DNA from: Planctomycetota bacterium
GTDB lineage: Bacteria > Planctomycetota > UBA1135 > GCA-002686595
Length of the DNA: 64,000 nt
Assembly (NCBI GenBank): GCA_022446815.1
Contig: JAKVCD010000019.1
Coordinates: forward strand, 2,012 to 66,011
Reading direction: 5' to 3'
Positions 25,309-32,579 of this stretch are shown here, piece after piece; the stretch's first letter is position 1; each line of letters opens with the position of its first letter. Both the position numbers and the translations under genes were made by a program. The notes beneath the pieces were generated by a model, which was not told where the DNA came from, searched no databases, and worked only from the letters and a program-made list of their open reading frames with translations.

Positions 25309-26565
25309 ATGAGACTCCTCCTCGGCTGCGAACGCCTCGACCTCGTCGGAGGTTCGGAGCGCTACGCTGCCGACGTCGCGGCAGGCCTCACAGCGCGCGG
25401 ACACGAGGTCCGCGTCGTGACGGGGCAGCGTGGACAGGAGGTCCCAGGGGAAGTGCCGGAGCTCAAGGGGCTCTTCGATCGCGAGCCCTCGCCTAGGGCG
25501 CTCTCCTCCTTCAAGCTCGGGCTCCGAAACTGGAGGCCGGACAGGGTCCTGCTCCTCTCCCGGGCTGCGCCAGCGGTCCTCCACGCCTCCTCAGAGCGCG
25601 CCCCCACCGCGCGCTTCGTCCAGGACCACACCCTCTTCTGCCCCGGGCTGAACAAGCTCCACGCCGACGGATCACCTTGCGCTGACCCCATGGGCACGGC
25701 CTGCCTCAAGCGCTTCTTCCTCACGAAGGGCTGCGCCGGCTATCACCGCGACGGCTGGCGTCCAGCGCTGCGCTGGCCCATCGGGAAGCTCAAGGAGCAC
25801 CAACGAGACCTCGCCGCCCACCAAGAGCTCGACCGCCTCTTGGTCGCCTCGGACTACATGCGCCGAGAGCTGATCCGCGCAGGCTGCGAGCCCTCACGCG
25901 TCGAGCGTGTCGGCTACTTCACGCGCCAAGGCCAAGACGCGACGCCCAAGAGTCCGCTCCCTGAAGAGCTCGCCGCCTCGCTAGCCAGCTCTAGCGCTCC
26001 CCTGATCCTCTGCTCTGCGCGGCTCGTGCACCCGGACAAGGGCGTCGACTTCCTGCTCACAGCCTTGGGCCAGCTAGAGACTCCCTGGCGCTGCGTCATC
26101 GCAGGCGAGGGCCCGGCGCGCGCGTGGCTCGAGGAGAAGGCGCGCGATGAGGGCCTCGCTGAGCGCGTTCACTTCACCGGATGGCTCGACGCCCCTGTCC
26201 TCGAAGAGCTCTACACCCGAGCCCAACTTGTCGCAGTCCCCTCAGTGTGGGACGAGCCCTTCGGCCTCGTAGGCCTCGAGGCGATGGCCCACTCCCTCCC
26301 TGTCGTGGCCTTCGATGTGGGAGGGATCTCGGAGTGGCTCGCTGGCGGAGAGACGGGGCTCCTCGTCCCCCGCCGTGACGCCCACGCCTTCGCTCAAGCT
26401 ACCGACTCAATCCTCAGCGACCCTGAGCGCGCTGCGCTCATGGGAGCCGCTGGACTCCGACACGTGCGAGAGCGCTACTCCCAGACCGGACACTTGAACC
26501 GCCTAGAAGAGGCGCTCGGGATGTCCTCATCCAGCGGCAATATGAGAGCTCTCCCGGCGTGTTAA
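25309..26565 (+). CDS. GT4-family glycosyltransferase
   Basis: A 418-residue GT-B enzyme that would transfer a sugar from a nucleotide donor to a surface glycan. The N-terminal half starts MRLLLGCERLDLVGGSERYAA-like and holds a CxHxx-type Cys cluster after FVQDH (C-x12-C-x7-C). The C-terminal half carries the donor-site pattern VDFLLTAL, then VPSVWDEPFGLVGLEAMAHSLPVV. Acceptor and sugar are not inferable. It begins only 4 bases after rho and its stop is 13 bases from the stop of the convergent GT2 gene. Two further genes with this Cys cluster lie at 45.5-48.3 kb. Confidence 0.88.
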   Translation: MRLLLGCERLDLVGGSERYAADVAAGLTARGHEVRVVTGQRGQEVPGEVPELKGLFDREPSPRALSSFKLGLRNWRPDRVLLLSRAAPAVLHASSERAPTARFVQDHTLFCPGLNKLHADGSPCADPMGTACLKRFFLTKGCAGYHRDGWRPALRWPIGKLKEHQRDLAAHQELDRLLVASDYMRRELIRAGCEPSRVERVGYFTRQGQDATPKSPLPEELAASLASSSAPLILCSARLVHPDKGVDFLLTALGQLETPWRCVIAGEGPARAWLEEKARDEGLAERVHFTGWLDAPVLEELYTRAQLVAVPSVWDEPFGLVGLEAMAHSLPVVAFDVGGISEWLAGGETGLLVPRRDAHAFAQATDSILSDPERAALMGAAGLRHVRERYSQTGHLNRLEEALGMSSSSGNMRALPAC

Positions 26566-26570
26566 TGGCT

Positions 26571-26597
26571 GATGCCAATCACCCCGGCTTCGGCATC
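26571..26597. terminator. Small hairpin between convergent glycosyltransferase genes
   Basis: GATGCC (26571-26576) pairs with GGCATC (26592-26597), with a loop of 15 bases. It spans the end of one convergent gene and the stop of the other, so it could serve both strands. No T tract is obvious. Support is weak. Confidence 0.25.
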
Positions 26598-27526
26598 ATG
26601 AGCGAGACCGCTGAGTGCTCGAGGGACAGCTCTTCAGTCCTTCGACGCGCCCTGAGCGCTTCTGGGAGCTGCTCAAGGGCCATCGTGAGCCACATGAGCC
26701 GCTCACGATCCTCAGAGGCGACTGCGTCGGCGAGCTCCTGACCCAAGCCGTCGAGGTACGCCTCGAGGGCCTCGCCGTCCAAGTGCTTCCATGCGAAGAG
26801 ATGACGGTTCTTCTCGATGCTCGCGCGCACCAACTTCTTCGAGACATGCGCGCCGATCGTGCCTCGGTTCGAGTGCTCTGCCACCGCACGAGGGTCGACG
26901 ACGACGCGGCGGCCGGAGCGCCACGCGCTCCAGCAGAGGTCCACGTCCTCAAAGTAGAAGGGCTCGAAGAGGGAGTCGAAGCCCCCCTGTGCGAGGAACT
27001 CACCTCGACGCACCAAGAAGGCGCCGCCCAGCGCGAAGGCGACCGGGTGTCCACCCTCATACCCCGGGGCGGGCTCACCAGGCTCAACCTGAGCAGCGCG
27101 GCGGATGACCACCGCCCCGTCCTCCTGTATGAGCTGCGGCAGCGACTCGGCAGTCTGCTCTCCGTCTCGCAGGACGAGGGGTGCAACCGCGAAGACATCG
27201 CTGGATTGGAGCTGTTCAAGGAGCGGCCCAAAGAAGCCAGGCTGAATACAGACGTCTGGATTCAAAACGCATAACACCTCGCCCTTAGCCTGCTCTGCCC
27301 CTGTGAGCGTCGCAGCCGCAAAGCCACCATTCACCGCTCGCTCTACGCAACGAGCGAGGGGGAACTCAGCCTCTAGCCAGCCTCGCAATGCCCCCGCGCC
27401 CGTGTCGTCGATGATGAGGAGCTCCCACTCGAGCCCCGTCGCAGCGGCCTCTGTGAGGACCGCCGGCAGCGACTCCTTCAAGAGCTCACGGTCATCGAGC
27501 GCGGGGATGAGGATCGAGAGCTTCAA
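26579..27526 (-). CDS. GT2-family glycosyltransferase
   Basis: A 315-residue GT-A enzyme. The N terminus reads MKLSILIPALDDRELL, with an LLIIDDTGAG acidic site, and a DVCIQPGFFG (metal/donor) motif around 90. The domain continues to a LGGAFLVRRGEF segment and an FYFEDVDLCWSAWRSG region typical of rhamnosyltransferase-like GT2 enzymes, and the C-terminal 60 residues are helical. It acts in the cytoplasm, probably adding a sugar to a surface polysaccharide. It starts 4 bases inside the end of the GT4/coiled-coil gene upstream, so both are probably translated together. Confidence 0.88.
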   Translation of the reverse strand: MKLSILIPALDDRELLKESLPAVLTEAAATGLEWELLIIDDTGAGALRGWLEAEFPLARCVERAVNGGFAAATLTGAEQAKGEVLCVLNPDVCIQPGFFGPLLEQLQSSDVFAVAPLVLRDGEQTAESLPQLIQEDGAVVIRRAAQVEPGEPAPGYEGGHPVAFALGGAFLVRRGEFLAQGGFDSLFEPFYFEDVDLCWSAWRSGRRVVVDPRAVAEHSNRGTIGAHVSKKLVRASIEKNRHLFAWKHLDGEALEAYLDGLGQELADAVASEDRERLMWLTMALEQLPEALRARRRTEELSLEHSAVSLMMPKPG

Positions 27527-29976
27527 GCGCGCTCCTCATCATCATCTACGCCGAGGGCGTCCACTGCCTCGCTCACTCGCCCTGCGATCTCGTCCGGCGC
27601 AGGCAGCTCCTCAATGGGACCTGAGATGGCGTCGAGCAGTCTCCGGAGCTCGCCACGCAACCAAAGCTCATGCTCAAGGAGCCGCTCTTGCTGGGTCGTT
27701 AGGCTCTCCATCTGGGCGGTCCAGCGAGCGCGCTCCTCTTCACGCGCCTGCACCTCCCCACGCAAGAAGCGGATCTCCTCTCGGAGCACCTCATGCGTCT
27801 CACGCAGCCACCTGACCTCCGCCGCCAAGTGCTTGTTCGTCTCCTCTGCACCGCGGCGCCTGCGACGCTCTTCAGCGACCTCTTCCTCTCGAGCTCGCGA
27901 CACCTCCGCTCTCCACGCAGCCTCTTCAGCCCTTAGCTCGCTGACCTCACGCTGATGCTCGCTCTCCTCCTGCGACGCGATCCGCGCGCGCTCAGCTTCC
28001 TCCAGCTTTCGCGCAGCGTGCGCCAGACGCCTGTCACGCTCAGCCAGCTGGCCTTCCAGCCACTCTGTCGCCCGCGTCCGCTCGCCCAGATCTCTCGTGA
28101 CGCTCTGCCGCTCCGCATCTAGGCGCACCACCTCTCTCTCATGGAACTCTAGCTGCCCCTTCAACCAGCGCGCCTCCGCGCCTGCGAGCTCGAGATCCGT
28201 CGCCACCTCCGCCCGCTCCCCTTGGACCTGCTCGTGCTCGGAGCGCGCCGCGTCGCGCTCACGGCCGATGGCCTCGACCTCACGCTCACGCGCGGAGAGC
28301 TGCTCTTGGAGCCAGCTCGCCTGCTCTGACAGCGCGCTCTGGGATTCCTCTTGCCAGCGCGCCCTAGCGTCGAGCTCCTCCTCTGAGCGCCGGGTGGCGT
28401 CGACTGTTTGACCCAGCCAAGCTCGGGCCCGCTCCCCCTCTGCCAAGCGCTCGCCTAACTTAGAGCCCGTGGTGAGAGCGCGCGTCAATCGCCGCGCGCC
28501 GGCATCACCGGACGAGAGCTCCGCACAGAGGCGCTCGTAGCCGCTGAGCGCGCTGTCGACGAGGGCCTTCCAGCTCATGTCACCCGCTGCCTCGAATGTG
28601 CGCGTAAGCCCCTCGAGATGCTCGAGCCGCGCGCGCGGCCCCTCGGTCGCGTTCAGCGCGAGCTCGCTATAGCGCTTGATGAGCGCGGCAGCCTGCTGAT
28701 CCACCGAGCGCGGCGTCTCCACTTGCCAGTCGACATGCTCGCTCACGAGCCTCCTCAGACATGCGCTGAGCGCAGCTACATCACCCGCCGGATAGAGCCA
28801 CCCATCCACGCCATCTCGCACGCTCTCCCGCATCGCGCCGACGTCCGCGGCGATGACCGGCACACCAGCTGCGAAGGCCTCCCGGATCACGAAGGGCGCG
28901 TTCTCTGGCCACTTGGATGGCACGACAACCACGTCTGTGTCGGCGAGGATCAGGGGCAGCTCCTCATGGGTGAAGGGTCCACACCAGTCTGCGCCCGCCG
29001 CCTCCGCCAGCGCGCGACAGCGCTCGGAGTAGGCTCGATCACTTGAGGCCCCGTGCACACGCAGCGCGATCCCTTCGAGCCCTGCGCTCGCCTCGAGGAG
29101 GTCATGCAGGCCCTTATGCTTTGAGACTCCACCCAAGAACGCGACCCGGAGCGGCTCACCTAGCGCGCGCGTTGCGCGTTCGAGGCCTTCAAAGGGCGAG
29201 AGGTCGATCCCGCAAGGCTCTACCTCTAGGGGCGCCTCTACGCCGCCGTCACGAAGGACCCCTGCAAGGAACTGCGTCGGAGAGAGGACGAGGTCGACCG
29301 CCCGCAAGGCCTCAAGCCGCGCGGCCCTCGCACGCAGAGCGCGCAGGCGCGTCCCCTCGATCTCCTCTGTGTCAAAGCCTGCCGTGCGCGGATCTCCCTC
29401 TAGCACGTCGGCTAGAAGAGCGCGGCCCTCGTCGCTTAGGTCCCGGTCGAGCACGAGGCCTTGGTGGTCTGCGTCAGGCAGCAGCCGATCAAGGAGCTTC
29501 CGCGCCAGAAAGACACGTCCGAGCGCCTCCGGCTCAGAGGGATCCAGCGCCACGAAGTCTGGGCGTAAGAGCCGATACTCCTCACACGCCAGCCAAGCGT
29601 CGTGGGCAGTGAAGACGAAGGGGATCCCGCGACCCTTGGCCTCAGCGATGAGGCCTGGACCGAGCCCGATAAGGTGTTGTGCGTGCACGAGGTGTGGGCG
29701 CTCCCGGTCGAGGTAGCGCCCGAAGGCCTCAGCTGCGCCAGGCTCGTTCCCCTCCTCGTCAGGGCGCCGCTCGCCCAGGGCGAGCCAGTGGACCTCGTAG
29801 CCGCTCCGCTCTTCCACGCGCTGCGCGAGTCGCCAGGTCCCCTCCAATGGACACGGCGCGAAGACCTGCACCTCACACCCCCCCCGCCCAAGCGCAGCAG
29901 CTAGCTGCGCAGTGTGATTCTCGACGCCGGTCAGCTCGTGCGGCGTGAGAGCGTGGGTGAGGAGGCAGACGCGCAT
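27523..29976 (-). CDS. GT4 glycosyltransferase fused to a long coiled coil
   Basis: An 817-residue protein. Residues 1-430 form a GT4 enzyme: an N-terminal start with GVENHTAQLAAAL, HAQHLIGLGPG, and the C-terminal pattern HKGLHDLLEA then VPSKWPENAPFVIREAFAAGVPVIA. Residues about 470-780 form an uninterrupted Glu/Arg-rich coiled coil with recurring WL/LEGQL heptad blocks, rather unlike ordinary GT4 enzymes. The coiled coil could build oligomers or link the enzyme to other surface-glycan factors. It lacks the Cys cluster of the neighbouring GT4 enzymes. Coupled to the GT2 gene by a 4-base overlap; the SDR gene lies 6 bases upstream on the same strand. Confidence 0.85.
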   Translation of the reverse strand: MRVCLLTHALTPHELTGVENHTAQLAAALGRGGCEVQVFAPCPLEGTWRLAQRVEERSGYEVHWLALGERRPDEEGNEPGAAEAFGRYLDRERPHLVHAQHLIGLGPGLIAEAKGRGIPFVFTAHDAWLACEEYRLLRPDFVALDPSEPEALGRVFLARKLLDRLLPDADHQGLVLDRDLSDEGRALLADVLEGDPRTAGFDTEEIEGTRLRALRARAARLEALRAVDLVLSPTQFLAGVLRDGGVEAPLEVEPCGIDLSPFEGLERATRALGEPLRVAFLGGVSKHKGLHDLLEASAGLEGIALRVHGASSDRAYSERCRALAEAAGADWCGPFTHEELPLILADTDVVVVPSKWPENAPFVIREAFAAGVPVIAADVGAMRESVRDGVDGWLYPAGDVAALSACLRRLVSEHVDWQVETPRSVDQQAAALIKRYSELALNATEGPRARLEHLEGLTRTFEAAGDMSWKALVDSALSGYERLCAELSSGDAGARRLTRALTTGSKLGERLAEGERARAWLGQTVDATRRSEEELDARARWQEESQSALSEQASWLQEQLSAREREVEAIGRERDAARSEHEQVQGERAEVATDLELAGAEARWLKGQLEFHEREVVRLDAERQSVTRDLGERTRATEWLEGQLAERDRRLAHAARKLEEAERARIASQEESEHQREVSELRAEEAAWRAEVSRAREEEVAEERRRRRGAEETNKHLAAEVRWLRETHEVLREEIRFLRGEVQAREEERARWTAQMESLTTQQERLLEHELWLRGELRRLLDAISGPIEELPAPDEIAGRVSEAVDALGVDDDEERA

Positions 29977-29982
29977 AGGCCC

Positions 29983-30777
29983 TCAGCTCATGAACGCTCC
30001 ACCGTTCATGTCGAGGGCCTGTCCCGTGACGCCGCGAGCGTCCGCGGAGATGAGCCAGTTCACAAAGCCTGCGACGTCTTCGGGTTCACTCATCCTGCCC
30101 ATGGGGACCTCGCTCATGGCCATCGCACGCGCCTCGTCAAAGCTGATCCCCATCGCCTGTGCCATGCCCTCGATGCCATCGCTCGCCATGCTGGTGTTCA
30201 CCCAGCCCGGACAGAGCGCGTTGACTTGAATCTCATCCGGGGCGAGCTCAGCAGCCATCGCGCGCACGAGACCGAGCAAGCCGGCCTTGCTCGCGCAGTA
30301 GCCGCTGTATCCAGGAACCCCGATCCGCGCGAGGATCGACGAGATCACGACGAGGTGTCGGGGACCCGCTGGCTCAAGGTGTGCCCTCGCTGCAGTGAGC
30401 GTGTTGTAAGTCCCGGTGAGGTTTGTATCGACGAGGTCCGTCCATCGGTCGCCCCCTTCGTCGCCTGGGCCGTTCGCTCCACCAAGCCCCGCGTTCGCGA
30501 CGCAGGCGTAGAGCGGTCCGCACGCAGCGGCAGCAGCCTCAACTGACGCGGCGACGGCTCCTGCATCTCTCACGTCACAGCTCGCGACAAAGTGCCCCCC
30601 CGCCTCAGGTGTCTCAAGCTTCAGCGCGACCTCATCCAAGCGCCCCTTATCACGGGCGAGGAGTGAAAGCCGCGCGCCCTCTGCTGCCAAGCGCGTCGCG
30701 ATGGCTGCGCCGATCCCCGTACCTGCGCCGGTGACGAGCACGTGACGACCCGCGAGGTTCTCTCTGTTTCCTTCCAT
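29983..30777 (-). CDS. Short-chain dehydrogenase/reductase
   Basis: A 264-residue Rossmann enzyme with all classical SDR landmarks: nucleotide-binding TGAGTGIG (16-23), NAG (95-97), the catalytic Ser (146/147), Tyr 160 and Lys 164 in YCASK, and a C terminus (GQALDMNGGAF) like FabG-type reductases. It reduces or oxidises a carbonyl with NAD(P)H; the substrate cannot be read from the sequence. An upstream in-frame ATG is rejected because the residues before MEGN lack similarity to the family. The gene leads into the glycosyltransferase pair, so a nucleotide-sugar or acyl precursor is plausible. Confidence 0.9.
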   Translation of the reverse strand: MEGNRENLAGRHVLVTGAGTGIGAAIATRLAAEGARLSLLARDKGRLDEVALKLETPEAGGHFVASCDVRDAGAVAASVEAAAAACGPLYACVANAGLGGANGPGDEGGDRWTDLVDTNLTGTYNTLTAARAHLEPAGPRHLVVISSILARIGVPGYSGYCASKAGLLGLVRAMAAELAPDEIQVNALCPGWVNTSMASDGIEGMAQAMGISFDEARAMAMSEVPMGRMSEPEDVAGFVNWLISADARGVTGQALDMNGGAFMS

Positions 30778-30833
30778 GCCTATATTTTGCCCGCGCAGGC
30801 CCCTGCAAGGCGAGGGGCACCCCAGCTTGGGTG

Positions 30834-30940
30834 GATTCAACGGAATCGCTTGAGGGCAGCGTCGCTCCAGGCCGATTCATGTAGAGACGGGCGCGAGCCC
30901 AGGCCGGGGGGCCTAGGCAGCACCGAGAATCGGGCGATTC
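30834..30940. promoter_or_regulatory. Cluster of GATTC/GAATC motifs upstream of the minor-pilin operon
   Basis: Five copies of GATTC or its complement lie at 30834-30838, 30843-30847, 30874-30878, 30927-30931 and 30936-30940. The first two and last two form inverted pairs with a 4-base spacer, and the last ends directly at the GTG start of the pilin gene. In a region this short about 0.2 copies are expected. They could be operators for a DNA-binding regulator. Only pattern evidence is available. Confidence 0.3.
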
Positions 30941-31495
30941 GTGGGCAGGATCCAGCGAAAGAGTGCGCAGGCAAGGCGCGGCTTCACCCTGGTAGAGGTC
31001 TGTCTCTCCATGGTGATCTTGATGGTCGGCGTGCTCGCCATCACCAGCAGCACCCTCGGCATCGACGCCCTCCGCCGCAGGAGCCACGAGTCAGCCAACG
31101 CCAACCTAGCCCTGCGTAGAGTGGCAGAGACCCTCCACGCCCACGCAGCTCTCGCTCGCAGCCAGAGCGACGGCGACGCGGCCAACACCTTCTCCGAAGC
31201 CTTCCTCTCTCTCGCCGAGTCGGACTTCGGCGCTGGCTTTGACGTGCCAGGGATGACCCCACTCCCAGGGCAGGAGACCGTGGGATCAGTCGAGCTCATC
31301 ACGAGCGAGGCGCAGACAGACGCGACGCTCGGCGTCTTGATGGGTATGCCTCGCGACCTGAACGGAGACGGTGACGCCTCGGACCTCGACGTCAGGGAGG
31401 ACGCGCGCCTCATCCCTGCGGTGATACGGCTCGCTTGGCGCGGGCCGAACGGTGACATGACGAGCGCGCAGCCAGTCTGGGTACAGGGAGACTGA
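30941..31495 (+). CDS. Prepilin-like minor pilin (PilV/GspI type)
   Basis: A 184-residue protein with a class III signal: GFTLVE at 14-19 with a cleavage site after Gly 14 and the Glu +5 needed for assembly, then a hydrophobic helix to about residue 38. A calcium-loop-like stretch DLNGDGDASDLD lies at 139-150. Starts with GTG. It would be processed by a prepilin peptidase (not in this window) and enter a type IV pilus or pseudopilus as a minor subunit. It is followed immediately, by a single base, by a second prepilin gene. Confidence 0.8.
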   Translation: MGRIQRKSAQARRGFTLVEVCLSMVILMVGVLAITSSTLGIDALRRRSHESANANLALRRVAETLHAHAALARSQSDGDAANTFSEAFLSLAESDFGAGFDVPGMTPLPGQETVGSVELITSEAQTDATLGVLMGMPRDLNGDGDASDLDVREDARLIPAVIRLAWRGPNGDMTSAQPVWVQGD

Positions 31496-31496
31496 A

Positions 31497-32579
31497 ATGC
31501 GGATCTACAAGAGACAAGCCGGAGAGCCTCGCCGTGGCAGCACCCTCATCGAGGTCACCTTCTCTGCTGCCATCCTGTCTGTCTTGCTCTTGGCGCTCTT
31601 CGGCGTCCTCGAACGCGAGGGGCAGCTAGGTCGCTCCACCTTGGCTATCGCCGTGGCAGAGAACCGAGCGATTGAGCTCTCAGGTCGCCTGCGCCGGGAG
31701 CTCGTGGGAGCTCGAGGAAAGCGGGTGCGCTGTGTCCTCACGCAGCCTCTCTCAGCAGGCGAGTCGGGGCCCGACTCGGAGGCCTTGGTCAGCACGACGA
31801 CGGGGTTCCCCCCCGCTGGGGCGCTCCTCGTCGACTCAGACTCGCTGAGCTTCGAACGTATCGCCTACGCCGGCCTGGACGCCGGAGAGCGCACCTTCCA
31901 AGAGCTCGCCCGCGGCCTCGGTGGCACCGCCTCGAGCTCTCACGCTGTCTCACCTGCGTGGGTGCTGTGGGCAGGTATGGCCGTCCCCATCGAGGGCGCG
32001 CCTGGCCCAAACGACGGCACAGCGCTCTGGAGTGGTCGTGAGATCCACTTCCGCGGTGACGGGGTCGGCTTCAGCTACAGAGTGCCCGTGGACCCGGACG
32101 CCTCCGTAGGTCTACCAGACTTCCTCGACGGCCTCACCCCCGCCTGGGGCGCGGTCACGCGCAGCGGCCCTCAGGGAGCCCTCGCACACAACACAGACGG
32201 CTGGTGCGTGATCGTCTATGAAGCGCAGCGTGAGCTCACGGAGGTTGAGCTAGGCACCGACCTCAACAGCGACGGGGACAAGACCGACGTCTTTGAGGAG
32301 GGTCGCCTCATCAAGCTCACCTGGGACACCCAGGACCCATCGGTCCCTGTCCACCGCCAAGCCCTCGGGCCCGCCTGCATCTTGCAAGAGCGCGACGCCC
32401 CAGCTGCAGACCTAGACGGTGACGGCTACGAGGACCCGCTCTTCCTGTGGGATGCTGACACGCGCGTTTTGAACCTGCGCATGTTCATCCTCGCACGAGG
32501 GCTCCCCGACCGCCCGACGACCCGCCGCGTCGAGGCCAGCATCTTCCTCCGCAACGCCTTCGAGGAGGTGTCCGAGTGA
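31497..32579 (+). CDS. Prepilin-like minor pilin (PilW/GspJ type)
   Basis: A 360-residue protein with a prepilin signal ending in RRG|STLIE (cleavage after Gly 14, Glu +5 kept) and a hydrophobic helix to about residue 38. The globular part ends with a stretch at 255-266, DLNSDGDKTDVF, followed by RLIKLTW, which matches the corresponding DLNGDGD...RLxxxxRLxW segment of the first gene. A second acidic loop DLDGDGYED lies at 305-313. Position and size fit the PilW/GspJ role in the tip complex. The stop overlaps the next gene by 4 bases. Confidence 0.8.
   Translation: MRIYKRQAGEPRRGSTLIEVTFSAAILSVLLLALFGVLEREGQLGRSTLAIAVAENRAIELSGRLRRELVGARGKRVRCVLTQPLSAGESGPDSEALVSTTTGFPPAGALLVDSDSLSFERIAYAGLDAGERTFQELARGLGGTASSSHAVSPAWVLWAGMAVPIEGAPGPNDGTALWSGREIHFRGDGVGFSYRVPVDPDASVGLPDFLDGLTPAWGAVTRSGPQGALAHNTDGWCVIVYEAQRELTEVELGTDLNSDGDKTDVFEEGRLIKLTWDTQDPSVPVHRQALGPACILQERDAPAADLDGDGYEDPLFLWDADTRVLNLRMFILARGLPDRPTTRRVEASIFLRNAFEEVSE

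Noticed and set aside
26615-27274. A + strand frame of 219 codons across the GT2 gene
   Set aside because: Antisense of a well-defined glycosyltransferase; no motif of its own.
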